Positions 17,033-26,032 of a stretch of DNA of 64,000 bases are shown here, one piece after another. A program made the position numbers and the translations under genes. This DNA comes from Cytobacillus pseudoceanisediminis. GTDB taxonomy: Bacteria > Bacillota > Bacilli > Bacillales > Cytobacillaceae. The stretch lies in NCBI RefSeq assembly GCF_023516215.1, contig NZ_CP097349.1, positions 186,001-250,000 of the forward strand, read 5' to 3'. Under the pieces are notes generated by a model that was given only the letters and a program-made list of their open reading frames with translations, was not told where the DNA came from and made no database searches. The number at the start of each line of letters is the position of its first letter. The first letter of the stretch is position 1.

Positions 17033-17854
17033 ATGAATTATAGCAAAATTCAAAATGCGGCTGAATTTCTTAAAAATAAGTATACTGGACAGCCAAAGAT
17101 TGGGCTGATATTAGGGTCAGGACTTGGAGTGCTGGCAGACGAAATTGAAGAACCGGTTAAAATCCCTTATAACGAAATCCCTGATTTTCCTGTATCAACA
17201 GTAGAGGGCCATGCAGGACAACTGGTATTCGGACGTTTGAACGGCATTGAAGTGGTTGCTATGCAAGGCCGTTTCCATTATTACGAAGGATACTCATTTG
17301 ATAAAGTAACCTTTCCGGTAAGAGTTATGAACGAAATGGGTGTTGAGAAGCTTATTGTTACGAATGCAGCAGGCGGAGTGAATGAAGCCTATTCACCTGG
17401 TGATCTCATGCTTATTTCAGACCATATCAACAATATGGGCAGCAATCCGCTTATTGGTCCCAATGATTCCCGCATGGGTCCGCGTTTTCCGGATATGTCA
17501 GAAGCATATTCCAAAGAATTGAGAAAGCTTGCCAGAGATATAGCCGATAAGCTAGACCTGAAGATTCAGGAAGGAGTTTATGTCGGCAATACAGGGCCAA
17601 CTTATGAAACACCTGCAGAAATTCGCATGCTGAGAACAATGGGCGGAGATGCAGTCGGCATGTCAACTGTTCCAGAAGTCATTGTGGCACAGCATTCAGG
17701 AATGAATGTTCTTGGAATCTCCTGTATCTCAAATATGGCTGCAGGTATCCTGGATCAGCCGCTGAACCACGAAGAAGTAATCGAAACAACTGAGAAAGTC
17801 AAAGCCGATTTCCTTCGTTATGTGAAAGCAATTGTTAAGGAACTTGGTGTATAA
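17033..17854 (+). CDS. pupG: Purine-nucleoside phosphorylase
   Basis: A 273-residue trimeric-type (PNP family 2) phosphorylase that cleaves guanosine and inosine nucleosides to base plus ribose 1-phosphate. Motifs: LGSGLGVLADEI (phosphate loop), GRFHYYEGY, VTNAAGGVN and the specificity region YVGNTGPTYETPAE with MSTVPEV. ATG 17033 has AGGAGA upstream. It supplies substrate for DeoB encoded just upstream. Confidence 0.93.
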   Translation: MNYSKIQNAAEFLKNKYTGQPKIGLILGSGLGVLADEIEEPVKIPYNEIPDFPVSTVEGHAGQLVFGRLNGIEVVAMQGRFHYYEGYSFDKVTFPVRVMNEMGVEKLIVTNAAGGVNEAYSPGDLMLISDHINNMGSNPLIGPNDSRMGPRFPDMSEAYSKELRKLARDIADKLDLKIQEGVYVGNTGPTYETPAEIRMLRTMGGDAVGMSTVPEVIVAQHSGMNVLGISCISNMAAGILDQPLNHEEVIETTEKVKADFLRYVKAIVKELGV

Positions 17855-17913
17855 GATTTTTTAAGGCATGTTGATTCTGAGGCTATGCGGCTAACTTAGT
17901 TTAATTACTAAGT

Positions 17914-18008
17914 TGGTTGGAGCGGAGGGCACTTGACTCCTGCTCAGAGGAGGCTCTCGTTCCTCCCTGCGGGAAGCAAGTGTCCCGTGCTGCAATCAAC
18001 GGGCTGCT
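17914..18008 (+). repeat. Intergenic repeat, family 1, medium copy
   Basis: GGTTGGAGCGGAGGGCACTTG, then the GAGGAGGCTCTCG core, GCGGGAAGCAAGTG and the tail ATCAACGGGC. It lies between pupG and pdp; no terminator is seen here, so the repeat may be transcribed. Confidence 0.8.
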
Positions 18009-18082
18009 TATTGAACAAAAACAACAATCCGATTAGATTAGAGCCATAAGAAAAGAATAAATGAAAGCAGTGGTGTTTGATG

Positions 18083-19387
18083 ATGAGAATGGTGGATCTT
18101 ATTGAAAAGAAAAGGGATGGACTTGAGTTAACAACAGAAGAAATTCAGTTTGTCATTAAAGGATATACAGACGGATCAATCCCGGATTATCAGGTAAGTG
18201 CTTTAACAATGGCTATCTTTTTCCAGGGAATGACAGAGAGCGAAAGAGCCGACTTGACTATGGCGATGGTAGAATCCGGTGATCAAATCGACTTATCGAA
18301 AATAGAAGGCATTAAAGTAGATAAACATTCAACTGGCGGTGTTGGCGATACAACAACACTGGTCCTGGGGCCGCTTGTAGCGGCAGTGGGTGTTCCGGTT
18401 GCGAAGATGTCAGGCAGGGGACTCGGACATACAGGCGGAACAATCGACAAACTTGAGTCTGTAGTAGGTTTCCATGTGGAAATTGAAAATGATGAATTTA
18501 TAAAGCTTGTTAATCAAAATAAAATTGCAGTAATTGGACAGAGCGGAAACTTAACACCAGCTGACAAAAAGTTGTATGCACTGCGCGATGTTACAGCTAC
18601 AGTCGACAGCATTCCTCTAATTGCAAGTTCGATTATGAGCAAGAAAATCGCTGCAGGTGCTGACGCCATTGTCCTTGATGTTAAAACAGGCGCTGGCGCA
18701 TTTATGAAGACACTTGATGATTCACGTGAATTAGCGAAAGCGATGGTTCGAATCGGAAATAATGTTGGCAGAAACACAATGGCAGTTATCTCCGATATGA
18801 GCCAGCCGCTGGGCTATGCAATTGGAAATGCCCTTGAAGTAAAAGAAGCGATCGATACATTAAAAGGCGAAGGTCCTGAAGATTTGACAGAACTTTGCCT
18901 GACCTTGGGCAGCCATATGGTTTTCTTGGCGAAAAAAGCGAATTCATTGAAGGAAGCGCGTGAGAAGCTTGAAAATGTTATTAAAGACGGTTCCGCTTTA
19001 GACACATTCAAAGTATTCTTAAGCTCTCAGGGCGGAGATGCTTCCGTTGTTGATGATCCGCAAAAATTGCCTCAGGCAAAATATACATTTGAATTAGAAG
19101 CTAAGCAGGATGGCTATGTTTCTGAGATTGCAGCGGATGAAATCGGAACAGCAGCCATGCTTTTAGGAGCAGGAAGAGCAACCAAGGAATCCGAAATCGA
19201 TCTTGCTGTCGGCCTTATGTTAAGAAAGAAAATCGGCGACCAGGTACAGAAGGGCGAATCTCTCGTAACCATCTACAGCAACTTCGAAAATGTAGAAGAA
19301 GTAAGAAATATGCTTTATGAAAACATTGCTATGTCGACTGAAAAAGTACCGGCTCCAGTATTGATTCATGAAGAAATAACTGAATAA
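18083..19387 (+). CDS. pdp: Pyrimidine-nucleoside phosphorylase
   Basis: A 434-residue enzyme cleaving uridine, deoxyuridine and thymidine. The family signature is present as [19 protein letters not shown], with [10 protein letters not shown] (phosphate-binding) and [13 protein letters not shown]. The C-terminal barrel-sandwich domain has [12 protein letters not shown] 18083 ([10 protein letters not shown]) matches the B. subtilis start, although ATG 18080 and TTG 18077 precede it. In B. subtilis pdp is elsewhere; here it sits with deoB and pupG. Confidence 0.93.
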   Translation: MRMVDLIEKKRDGLELTTEEIQFVIKGYTDGSIPDYQVSALTMAIFFQGMTESERADLTMAMVESGDQIDLSKIEGIKVDKHSTGGVGDTTTLVLGPLVAAVGVPVAKMSGRGLGHTGGTIDKLESVVGFHVEIENDEFIKLVNQNKIAVIGQSGNLTPADKKLYALRDVTATVDSIPLIASSIMSKKIAAGADAIVLDVKTGAGAFMKTLDDSRELAKAMVRIGNNVGRNTMAVISDMSQPLGYAIGNALEVKEAIDTLKGEGPEDLTELCLTLGSHMVFLAKKANSLKEAREKLENVIKDGSALDTFKVFLSSQGGDASVVDDPQKLPQAKYTFELEAKQDGYVSEIAADEIGTAAMLLGAGRATKESEIDLAVGLMLRKKIGDQVQKGESLVTIYSNFENVEEVRNMLYENIAMSTEKVPAPVLIHEEITE

Positions 19388-19392
19388 TATAG

Positions 19393-19436
19393 CAGCAAAA
19401 AGCCGCCAGGACTTCATGTCTGGCGGCTTTTTGCTG
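19393..19436 (+). terminator. Strong terminator of pdp
   Basis: CAGCAAAAAGCCGCCAG pairs perfectly with CTGGCGGCTTTTTGCTG, a 17-base-pair stem. Confidence 0.9.
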
Positions 19437-19477
19437 TGGTGCTGTTTCTCTTATTTTCTTTTTAGTCAGCCAGAACT

Positions 19478-19506
19478 GTATAAATTTTCTTTGAATGGAA
19501 AAAATG
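19478..19506 (+). promoter_or_regulatory. Candidate sigma-F promoter of dacF
   Basis: -35 GTATA (19478-19482), 14-base spacer, -10 GGAAAAAATG (19497-19506). It resembles the sigma-F consensus, and dacF is a forespore gene in B. subtilis. Confidence 0.55.
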
Positions 19507-19535
19507 GAGGCTATAAAGAATGGAGGTATTGTGTG

Positions 19536-20699
19536 ATGAAACGACTCGTCTCATTGATGTTAATAACATTATTAATGGCAACAATCTTTGTTCCTTCAGG
19601 ATTTGCAAGAGAAAGCAGTGCAGATTTAGCGGATAATGTGAAATCCGCAATTCTTATCGAACGTGATACCGGATCGATATTGTATGAAAAAAATAGCGGT
19701 GAACAGCTGCCGCCTGCGAGTATGACTAAAGTAATGACAATGCTTCTAATCATGGAAGCTATAGATGAAGGAAAGCTGTCATGGGATGAGAAAATCCGGA
19801 CAAGCGAGTATGCGGCATCAATGGGCGGCTCGCAAATTTTCCTTGAGCCAGGTGAAGAAATGACCACAAAGCAAATGCTGCAGGGAATCGCTATTGGTTC
19901 AGGAAATGATGCGTCCGTTGCAATGGCTGAGAGAATTGCTGGTTCAGAAGAAGCTTTCGTTGAAATGATGAATAATAAGGCAAAGGAATTAGGCCTTAAG
20001 AACACTAATTTCCAAAACCCTACAGGCCTGTCAGCTAAAGAACATTACAGTACTGCACATGATATGGCAATAATGGCAAAAGAGCTCCTTAAATATGAAA
20101 AGATAACAGATTTTACTGGAACCTATGAAGCCTATCTTCGTGAAGACACAGATAAAAAATTCTGGCTTGTCAATACAAATCGCCTTGTGCGATTTTATCC
20201 AGGAGTTGATGGGCTTAAAACAGGTTTCACATCTGAAGCAAAATACTGCTTGACAGCAACTGCCGAGAAAGATGGCATGCGGGTAATAGCAGTTGTATTT
20301 GGCGCACCGACTTCCAAAGAACGCAATGCCCAAGTGACTAAAATGCTCGACTATGCATTTAGCCAATATAAGACACATCCAATGTATGAAAGAAATCATG
20401 TCCTTGGCAAAGTTGCAGTAAGCAAAGGGGAGAAGAAAATGGTTGAAGCCCTGACAAGCGAACCGATTTCCCTATTAACTAAAAAAGGTGAAAGCATTGA
20501 GGAAATTGAACAAAAAGTTACATTAAATAAAAATATTAAAGCACCTGTCCAAAAGGGCGATCAAATCGGGACACTAACCTTGAAAAAGAATGGAAAAGTT
20601 TTAGTTGAAAGCCCTCTGGTTGCTAAAGAAGATAGTATGGAAGCATCATGGTGGACCTTGTTTAAGAGATCTATGGGATTATTTTCAAAAGCTGAATAA
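19536..20699 (+). CDS. dacF: D-alanyl-D-alanine carboxypeptidase DacF
   Basis: A 387-residue low-molecular-weight PBP that trims the terminal D-Ala from cortex/cell-wall peptides in the forespore. It has a signal peptide (residues about 1-24), the catalytic SxxK as S62-M-T-K65, SGN at 122-124 and KTG (GLKTGFT), and a C-terminal beta domain ending in an amphipathic helix that holds it to the membrane. ATG 19536 follows TGGAGGT. It precedes the spoIIA operon, as in B. subtilis. Confidence 0.92.
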   Translation: MKRLVSLMLITLLMATIFVPSGFARESSADLADNVKSAILIERDTGSILYEKNSGEQLPPASMTKVMTMLLIMEAIDEGKLSWDEKIRTSEYAASMGGSQIFLEPGEEMTTKQMLQGIAIGSGNDASVAMAERIAGSEEAFVEMMNNKAKELGLKNTNFQNPTGLSAKEHYSTAHDMAIMAKELLKYEKITDFTGTYEAYLREDTDKKFWLVNTNRLVRFYPGVDGLKTGFTSEAKYCLTATAEKDGMRVIAVVFGAPTSKERNAQVTKMLDYAFSQYKTHPMYERNHVLGKVAVSKGEKKMVEALTSEPISLLTKKGESIEEIEQKVTLNKNIKAPVQKGDQIGTLTLKKNGKVLVESPLVAKEDSMEASWWTLFKRSMGLFSKAE

Positions 20700-20774
20700 A
20701 TAACCATTCATTTTTGTCGAAAAGAATCTTTATGTTAATTATTTTTAGCGAAAATGCACTAGTTTTGTCTCCAG

Positions 20775-20804
20775 GAAGGAAATGAAACATCATGCATCGA
20801 AATT
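20775..20804 (+). promoter_or_regulatory. Candidate sigma-H promoter of the spoIIA operon
   Basis: -35 GAAGGAAAT (20775-20783), 12-base spacer, -10 ATCGAAATT (20796-20804), one mismatch to RnnGAATWW. The spoIIA operon of B. subtilis is started by sigma-H with Spo0A. Confidence 0.5.
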
Positions 20805-20825
20805 GACTCACTATAAGGGCGGATA

Positions 20826-20847
20826 CCGGAATTTTTTGAGATTCCGG
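20826..20847 (+). other. Hairpin in the spoIIA leader
   Basis: CCGGAAT (20826-20832) pairs with ATTCCGG (20841-20847) between the sigma-H-like promoter and spoIIAA. No T run follows on the plus strand, so it is not an obvious terminator. Confidence 0.5.
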
Positions 20848-20924
20848 CTTATCCTATCCGGAGAAAGAGCATGGAGTATTAGCGGCTTTTTCAGTTGCGG
20901 GTACCAGATAAGGAGGCTAAGATA

Positions 20925-21275
20925 GTGAGTCTTAACATTAATTTGGAAGTGAAGCATGATGTCTTATGTATTCGTTTAAGCGGGGAGCTGGACCACCATT
21001 CGGCAGATGAGCTGCGTGAACAGGCAACAAGGGCGATTGAAGAGCATGACATCCATCACATTATTTTAAACCTTGAGCAGCTTTCTTTTATGGATAGTTC
21101 AGGGTTGGGAGTTATTTTGGGCAGATACAAACAAATCAAACAAAAGCATGGTGAAATGGTTGTTTGTGCCATTTCTCCAGCGGTGCAGAGACTATTTGAT
21201 ATGTCGGGTTTATTTAAGATTATCCGTTTAGAACCGACAGAAGAAAACGCACTGCAAAGATTGGGGGTTGCCTGA
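20925..21275 (+). CDS. spoIIAA: Anti-sigma-F factor antagonist SpoIIAA
   Basis: A 116-residue STAS-domain protein. The regulatory phosphorylation site is Ser58 in [12 protein letters not shown], the same number as in B. subtilis; unphosphorylated SpoIIAA binds SpoIIAB and frees sigma-F. GTG 20925 is chosen because AAGGAGGCT (20910-20918) is six bases upstream; the longer frame starting at 20895 has no such site. Three bases separate it from spoIIAB. Confidence 0.95.
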   Translation: MSLNINLEVKHDVLCIRLSGELDHHSADELREQATRAIEEHDIHHIILNLEQLSFMDSSGLGVILGRYKQIKQKHGEMVVCAISPAVQRLFDMSGLFKIIRLEPTEENALQRLGVA

Positions 21276-21278
21276 AAT

Positions 21279-21719
21279 ATGAAAAATGTGATGAACCTCG
21301 AATTCAGCGCACTTAGCCAAAATGAATCATTCGCTCGTGTCACTGTTGCTGCTTTTATTGCTCAGCTTGATCCGACAATGGATGAACTGACAGAAATTAA
21401 AACTGTCGTTTCCGAAGCTGTAACCAACTCCATTATTCACGGCTATGAAAATGATCCTAATGGGATTGTCTATATTTCTGTCCTGATTGAAGATGGATTC
21501 ATTGATTTGACCATTAAGGATAAAGGCCTTGGAATTATGGATGTGGAGGAGGCACGTCAGCCGTTATTTACAACAAAGCCTGAACTGGAAAGATCAGGTA
21601 TGGGCTTTACCATCATGGAAAATTTCATGGACGAAATCGAAATCAAATCGCAGCCGGGGATAGGCACAGAGATCCGATTAAGGAAGCATTTATCAAATAG
21701 TAAAATGCTATGCAATTAA
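21279..21719 (+). CDS. spoIIAB: Anti-sigma-F factor / serine kinase SpoIIAB
   Basis: A 146-residue GHKL-type ATP-binding kinase. The N box ([14 protein letters not shown]), G1 box (IKDKGLGI) and G2 box ([11 protein letters not shown]) are all visible. It binds sigma-F and phosphorylates SpoIIAA on Ser58. It is the middle gene of spoIIAA-spoIIAB-sigF, tightly spaced. Confidence 0.96.
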   Translation: MKNVMNLEFSALSQNESFARVTVAAFIAQLDPTMDELTEIKTVVSEAVTNSIIHGYENDPNGIVYISVLIEDGFIDLTIKDKGLGIMDVEEARQPLFTTKPELERSGMGFTIMENFMDEIEIKSQPGIGTEIRLRKHLSNSKMLCN

Positions 21720-21731
21720 GGGAGTCTTGCT

Positions 21732-22489
21732 ATGGATGTGGAGGTTAAAGCAGAGAAGGGCCAAACCTATTTAAAGGACAATGAAGTCAAGGAGCTTATA
21801 AAGCAAAGCCAAAGCGGAGATCAGGGTGCGAGAGACAAAATTGTTCAAAAAAATATGCGTCTTGTCTGGTCTGTCGTCCAGAGATTCTTGAATAGAGGAT
21901 ATGAACCGGATGACCTTTTCCAAATTGGCTGTATTGGCTTGTTGAAATCGGTTGATAAATTTGATCTCAGTTATGATGTGAAGTTTTCAACCTATGCGGT
22001 TCCAATGATTATCGGAGAAATCCAAAGATTCATCCGCGATGATGGAACGGTGAAGGTAAGCCGTTCATTGAAGGAAATGGGCAATAAAATCAGGAAGGCC
22101 AAAGATGAGCTATCAAAAACGCTTGGCCGCATCCCAACAGTTACAGAGCTTTCCGAGTTTCTGGAAATCTCTCCGGAAGATATTATCCTAGCCCAGGAAG
22201 CAAGCCGGATACCTTCATCAATACATGAAACAGTTTATGAAAATGATGGAGATCCCATAACGCTGCTCGATCAGATAGATGATGGCAATGAAGGGAAATG
22301 GTTTGATAAAATAGCTCTAAAAGAAGCGATCCGCGAATTGGATGAGCGGGAAAGACTGATAGTTTATTTGCGCTATTATAAAGATCAGACTCAATCTGAA
22401 GTGGCAGCAAGGCTTGGTATTTCCCAGGTTCAGGTATCGCGTCTTGAAAAAAGATACTCCAGCAAATGAAAGATCGAATGGATATATAA
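21732..22489 (+). CDS. sigF: Forespore RNA polymerase sigma factor sigma-F (frameshift near 3' end as read)
   Basis: About 252 residues after repair. Region 2 includes NMRLVWSVVQRFLNRGYEPDDLFQIGCIG and FSTYAVPMIIGEIQRFIRDDG; region 4 has LIVYLRYYKDQTQSEVAARLGISQVQVSRLEK. As read it ends early at 22467-22469. A seventh A in the run 22447-22452 restores LEKKILQQMKDRMDI, the normal end, with stop 22487-22489. A terminator overlaps the 3' end. Confidence 0.95.
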
Positions 22490-22508
22490 ATCCATCCGGT
22501 CTTTTTTT
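22471..22508 (+). terminator. Terminator of the spoIIA operon
   Basis: GATCGAATGGA pairs with TCCATCCGGTC (one mismatch, one wobble), followed by a seven-T run. It includes the last codons of sigF. Confidence 0.75.
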
Positions 22509-22543
22509 ATTTTCAAAATACCAAAGCATAAAGCTTTGGACAT

Positions 22544-22580
22544 CGATAACTGTCTAGATCCCCCACTTCTGCTGCTTTTC
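22544..22580 (-). repeat. Intergenic repeat, family 2, remnant, reverse orientation
   Basis: On the minus strand it reads GAAAAGCAGCAG and ends GATCTAGACAGTTATCG, the family 2 termini with the middle lost. Confidence 0.45.
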
Positions 22581-22604
22581 TAAACAGCCAATTATTGGAG
22601 TTCA

Positions 22605-22631
22605 TGAAGCTAATATATGTAACTCATACTA
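22605..22631 (+). promoter_or_regulatory. Possible sigma-G promoter of spoVA
   Basis: CATACTA (22625-22631) fits the forespore -10 CATnMTA exactly. The -35 is weak (TGAAG at 22605-22609, only 15 bases away), so this is tentative. Confidence 0.35.
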
Positions 22632-22713
22632 AATATAGACACAAAAGCGGAAACGCTCTAAATAGTCGTACCAAGTTTATAAAAAGGAAATCACTTTGTG
22701 GGAAGTGAGCGTT

Positions 22714-23334
22714 TTGGAGAAAACAGTTTATATTCGCTTGCGGCACCGTCTGCAAATACGGCCCAATCAGATAATAATGCTTAAAGATATTGCACAGGTC
22801 ATTGCCGATGATGATATTTATGTAAAGCTTTGTGCACTTCCGCTATATAAAGTAAATGAGCATGACCAAAATATTGTGATAATTGACGTTATGAAGGTAA
22901 TTCGTGCCATTACCCAATTATTTTCAAACCTGGAGGTCCAGTCGATTGGGCCGGCTCAATCGATAGTTGAGGTTGTTACAAAAAAGCAAAAAGTATCATT
23001 CCCTCTTTTCCTGCTGGTTTGGCTGCTTCTGTTTATTGGTGCCGCCCTGGCAATTATGAATTTTCATGAAGATGTGAGCATGCAGGCTGTACAGCTTAGA
23101 ATTTACACTCTCATAACTGGGGAAGTGGACAGAAAGCCCCTCATTTTTCAAATTCCCTATTCCATAGGCCTGGGGCTCGGCATGATCATATTCTTTAATC
23201 ATGTTTTTAAGAAGCGGCTTAATGAAGAGCCTAGCCCATTGGAAGTGGAAATGTTCAATTATCAGCTGGATCTTGATAATTATGTTGCATTGAAAGAAAA
23301 CAAGGAGAGTATGAAGTATCTTGATGACCATTAA
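22714..23334 (+). CDS. spoVAA: Stage V sporulation protein AA
   Basis: A 206-residue protein, equal in length to B. subtilis SpoVAA. The soluble N-terminal part starts MEKTVYIRLRHRLQIRPNQ. Two membrane segments follow at about residues 95-112 and 148-165. It is part of the forespore inner-membrane machinery for dipicolinic acid movement. TTG 22714 is preferred over GTG 22696: GGAAGTGAG sits four bases before it and the N-terminus then matches the family. spoVAB overlaps its 3' end by 11 bases. Confidence 0.88.
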   Translation: MEKTVYIRLRHRLQIRPNQIIMLKDIAQVIADDDIYVKLCALPLYKVNEHDQNIVIIDVMKVIRAITQLFSNLEVQSIGPAQSIVEVVTKKQKVSFPLFLLVWLLLFIGAALAIMNFHEDVSMQAVQLRIYTLITGEVDRKPLIFQIPYSIGLGLGMIIFFNHVFKKRLNEEPSPLEVEMFNYQLDLDNYVALKENKESMKYLDDH

Positions 23335-23745
23335 TGTTGTCCTGGTAATGATCATTGGATTTGCGGGGGGCTCGCTGTTGGTTCAGGGTTCGTTGCCTTT
23401 CTGGCTGTTTTAGGCATTATCCCGAGGCTGACCCAGCTGACCAAAACGATGAAAATGATCCATCATTATGAAGCTGCAGTTGTTATGGGTGCTTTGGCAG
23501 GTGCCCTGGCAACTTTATGGGATCCGGTGCTCCAGTTAACACCGCTGCTTTTAATCCCCCTGGGGCTCGCGTCGGGAATATTTATTGGAATGCTGGCAGC
23601 AGCTTTAACCGAAGTTTTGAATGTATTTCCAATCCTTGCGAAAAGAATCGGAGTGGATGGGAAAATTGCGATTTTATTAATGGCATTTGTATTTGGAAAG
23701 GTGTTCGGATCACTGTTTCAATGGATTTATTTTGTAAATAAATAA
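23324..23745 (+). CDS. spoVAB: Stage V sporulation protein AB (frameshift as read)
   Basis: About 140 residues after repair, with four membrane segments. The -1 break is in the G run 23365-23370: a seventh G gives [20 protein letters not shown] running into [15 protein letters not shown]. It overlaps spoVAA by 11 bases. In B. subtilis spoVAC follows, but here the next gene is spoVAEA, 56 bases later. Confidence 0.85.
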
Positions 23746-23801
23746 GCAATCGGCTGGGCATATTTAAAGAAAAAATGAGGATTCGGAAAGGAAAAGCCGC
23801 T

Positions 23802-24391
23802 ATGGATGAACGGAGGCACGTCATTCTTATAACAGATGGAGACGATTTTGCAAGGAAGACAGTTGAACTTGTTGCTAAGGAAATCGGAGGAAGATGTTTG
23901 TCCTTGTCGCATGGAAACCCTTCAATCTTAACCGGTCAGCAAATCGTCAAGCTAATAAAAAAGGTTTCCCATGATCCTGTCCTGGTTATGTTTGATGACA
24001 GCGGGTTTATCGGGGAGGGAACTGGAGAGAATGCGCTGAAATATGTTGCGTGCCATAAGGATATCGATGTTCTGGGAATCATAGCAGTTGCCTCAAAAAC
24101 AAGACAGGCCGAATGGACAAAAGTAGATGTGTGTATTGATAATAATGGCGAATTAACCCCTACGGAGTTGATAAGTTTGGAGTTCCCGAGATGGAAATAG
24201 GCAGAATCAATGGTGATACCGTTTATTGTCTGGATCAGCTGGATGTGCCGATAATCGTGGGAATTGGCGATATCGGGAAGATGTCCAAAAAAGATCATTA
24301 TGATGCAGGATCACCGATTACTAAAAAGGCAGTAGAACTTGTATTGGAAAGGAGCGGCTATTATGGCACAAAGGAAGACGAAAGAAGATAA
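23802..24391 (+). CDS. spoVAEA: Stage V sporulation protein AE, SpoVAEA type (frameshift as read)
   Basis: About 196 residues after repair; the soluble SpoVAEA protein, not the membrane SpoVAEB. The N-terminal [17 protein letters not shown], then [17 protein letters not shown] and, after the break, [20 protein letters not shown]. The break is in the C run 24158-24161: a fifth C gives [17 protein letters not shown]. The start at 23802 has GGAAAGG upstream. It overlaps spoVAF by 29 bases. Confidence 0.85.
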
Positions 24392-25847
24392 GACACCCAT
24401 ATTTGAATCCGTACATGAAATTGAAAAATATATGAAAAATAGAGTCGGCCTGGGAGAAAGCTTCGATCTGGGTGTCAGAAAGCTAACGATCTTAAGGAAG
24501 GATGTACATTTCTATTATATTAACGGATTAACGGATACGAATTATATCATTGCTATCATTGAGGGATTGGTTGGAATCAATGACAGTGAAAAACTTTCCG
24601 CTAACCTTTTTAAAATCATTGAAAACAGGCTGAGGCATCAATCAATTGAACACATTAAAACAATGGATGAGCTGGTCGATCAGGTGCTCTCAGGTCTAAT
24701 TGTGGTTGTAGGCGAGGGAGAGGGAGAAGGGCTTGTCATCGATGTCAGAAGCTATCCCGGCAGAACCCCTCAGGAGCCGGATACTGAAAAAGTTGTCCGC
24801 GGATCAAGAGATGGCTATGTAGAAAATATTATAGTAAACACGGCCTTAACCCGCAGAAGAATTAGGGATGAGAGACTGCGATTTGAGATAATGCGCGTAG
24901 GTGAAAGGTCTAAAACGGATGTTGCCATTGGTTTCATTAAAGATGTGGCCAATCAGGATTTAGTTGATTTAATTAGAAAAGAAATAAAAGCCATTGAAAT
25001 AGATGGCATTACCATGGCTGATAAAACAGTTGAAGAATTTATACTGAAACAGGGTTACAATCCCTTCCCGCTGGTACGGTATACGGAAAGGGCAGATGTG
25101 GCAGCAGCCCATTTGCTTGAAGGGCATGTTATTGTTTTTGTTGATACTTCACCAAGTGTGATTATAACACCTACTACTTATTTCCATCATTTACAGCATG
25201 CGGAAGAATACAGGCAATCGCCAGCTGTCGGCACATTTGTCCGCTGGATTCGCTTTTTAGGTCTCTTGGCTTCTGTTGTGCTTTTGCCGCTATGGTTCTT
25301 GTTTGTTTTGGAGCCTTCGCTTCTGCCTGAAAGGATCGCGTTTATCGGACCAAACGAAGAAACGAATGTGCCTGTCATAGCCCAGCTGTTTCTTGCAGAC
25401 ATCGGAATTGAGTTTCTAAGGATTGCAGCCATCCATACACCTACACCGCTTTCAACAGCTATGGGCTTAATAGCCGCTGTACTTATAGGCCAAATTGCCA
25501 TAGATGTTGGCCTATTTGTTCCTGAAGTCATTTTATATGTATCACTTTCGGCAATTGGAACATATACGACACCAAGCTATGAACTGAGCATTGCCAATAA
25601 AATTCTGCGATTGTGTTTGCTTGTGGCAGTTGCCATTTTCCATACACCCGGCCTAGTCGTGGGACTCACACTAATCATTCTCCTGCTGGCAAGCATTAAA
25701 TCTTTAAATACACCATATCTATGGCCATTTATTCCATTCAGCCCGGTGGCTTTAACCCAAATCCTGATTCGCCGTTCCATGCCCGGTTCAAAGATCAGGC
25801 CGAGTATTGTCCAGACTAAAAATCGTTATAAGCAGCCTGTTAAATAA
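24363..25847 (+). CDS. spoVAF: Stage V sporulation protein AF (GerA-type germinant receptor A subunit family)
   Basis: A 494-residue protein of the GerA A-subunit family. A large soluble N-terminal domain (about 1-290, including [11 protein letters not shown]) is followed by membrane segments from about residue 300 to 465. In B. subtilis SpoVAF works with FigP as an ion channel that amplifies germination. ATG 24363 has GAAAGGAG upstream. It is the last gene of the operon. Confidence 0.9.
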   Translation: MAQRKTKEDKTPIFESVHEIEKYMKNRVGLGESFDLGVRKLTILRKDVHFYYINGLTDTNYIIAIIEGLVGINDSEKLSANLFKIIENRLRHQSIEHIKTMDELVDQVLSGLIVVVGEGEGEGLVIDVRSYPGRTPQEPDTEKVVRGSRDGYVENIIVNTALTRRRIRDERLRFEIMRVGERSKTDVAIGFIKDVANQDLVDLIRKEIKAIEIDGITMADKTVEEFILKQGYNPFPLVRYTERADVAAAHLLEGHVIVFVDTSPSVIITPTTYFHHLQHAEEYRQSPAVGTFVRWIRFLGLLASVVLLPLWFLFVLEPSLLPERIAFIGPNEETNVPVIAQLFLADIGIEFLRIAAIHTPTPLSTAMGLIAAVLIGQIAIDVGLFVPEVILYVSLSAIGTYTTPSYELSIANKILRLCLLVAVAIFHTPGLVVGLTLIILLLASIKSLNTPYLWPFIPFSPVALTQILIRRSMPGSKIRPSIVQTKNRYKQPVK

Positions 25848-25931
25848 GAAATACGCGTAATGCCGATTGCGGAAATACACGAAATATGGTAAAGTTTTTT
25901 TAATTAAATAAAGGATTAAAGGAAACAGAAT

Positions 25932-25965
25932 AGACAGTCTCTTACGCAGCTGTCTTTTTCTTTCA
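25932..25965 (+). terminator. Probable terminator between spoVAF and lysA
   Basis: AGACAG pairs with CTGTCT across a 13-base loop, followed by TTTTCTTTC. A second GC-rich inverted repeat lies at about 25985-26010, near the lysA ribosome binding site; I found no lysine-riboswitch core. Confidence 0.5.
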
Positions 25966-26032
25966 TAAACTGATTAATCACGGGGGCAGGGGAACCTGGC
26001 CTGGCTCCTGCGGAAAAGGAAGAGGGGGAACC

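Noticed and set aside
25848..26032. Lysine riboswitch before lysA
   Set aside because: The leader has a terminator-like hairpin and a second inverted repeat, but none of the conserved L-box core sequences.
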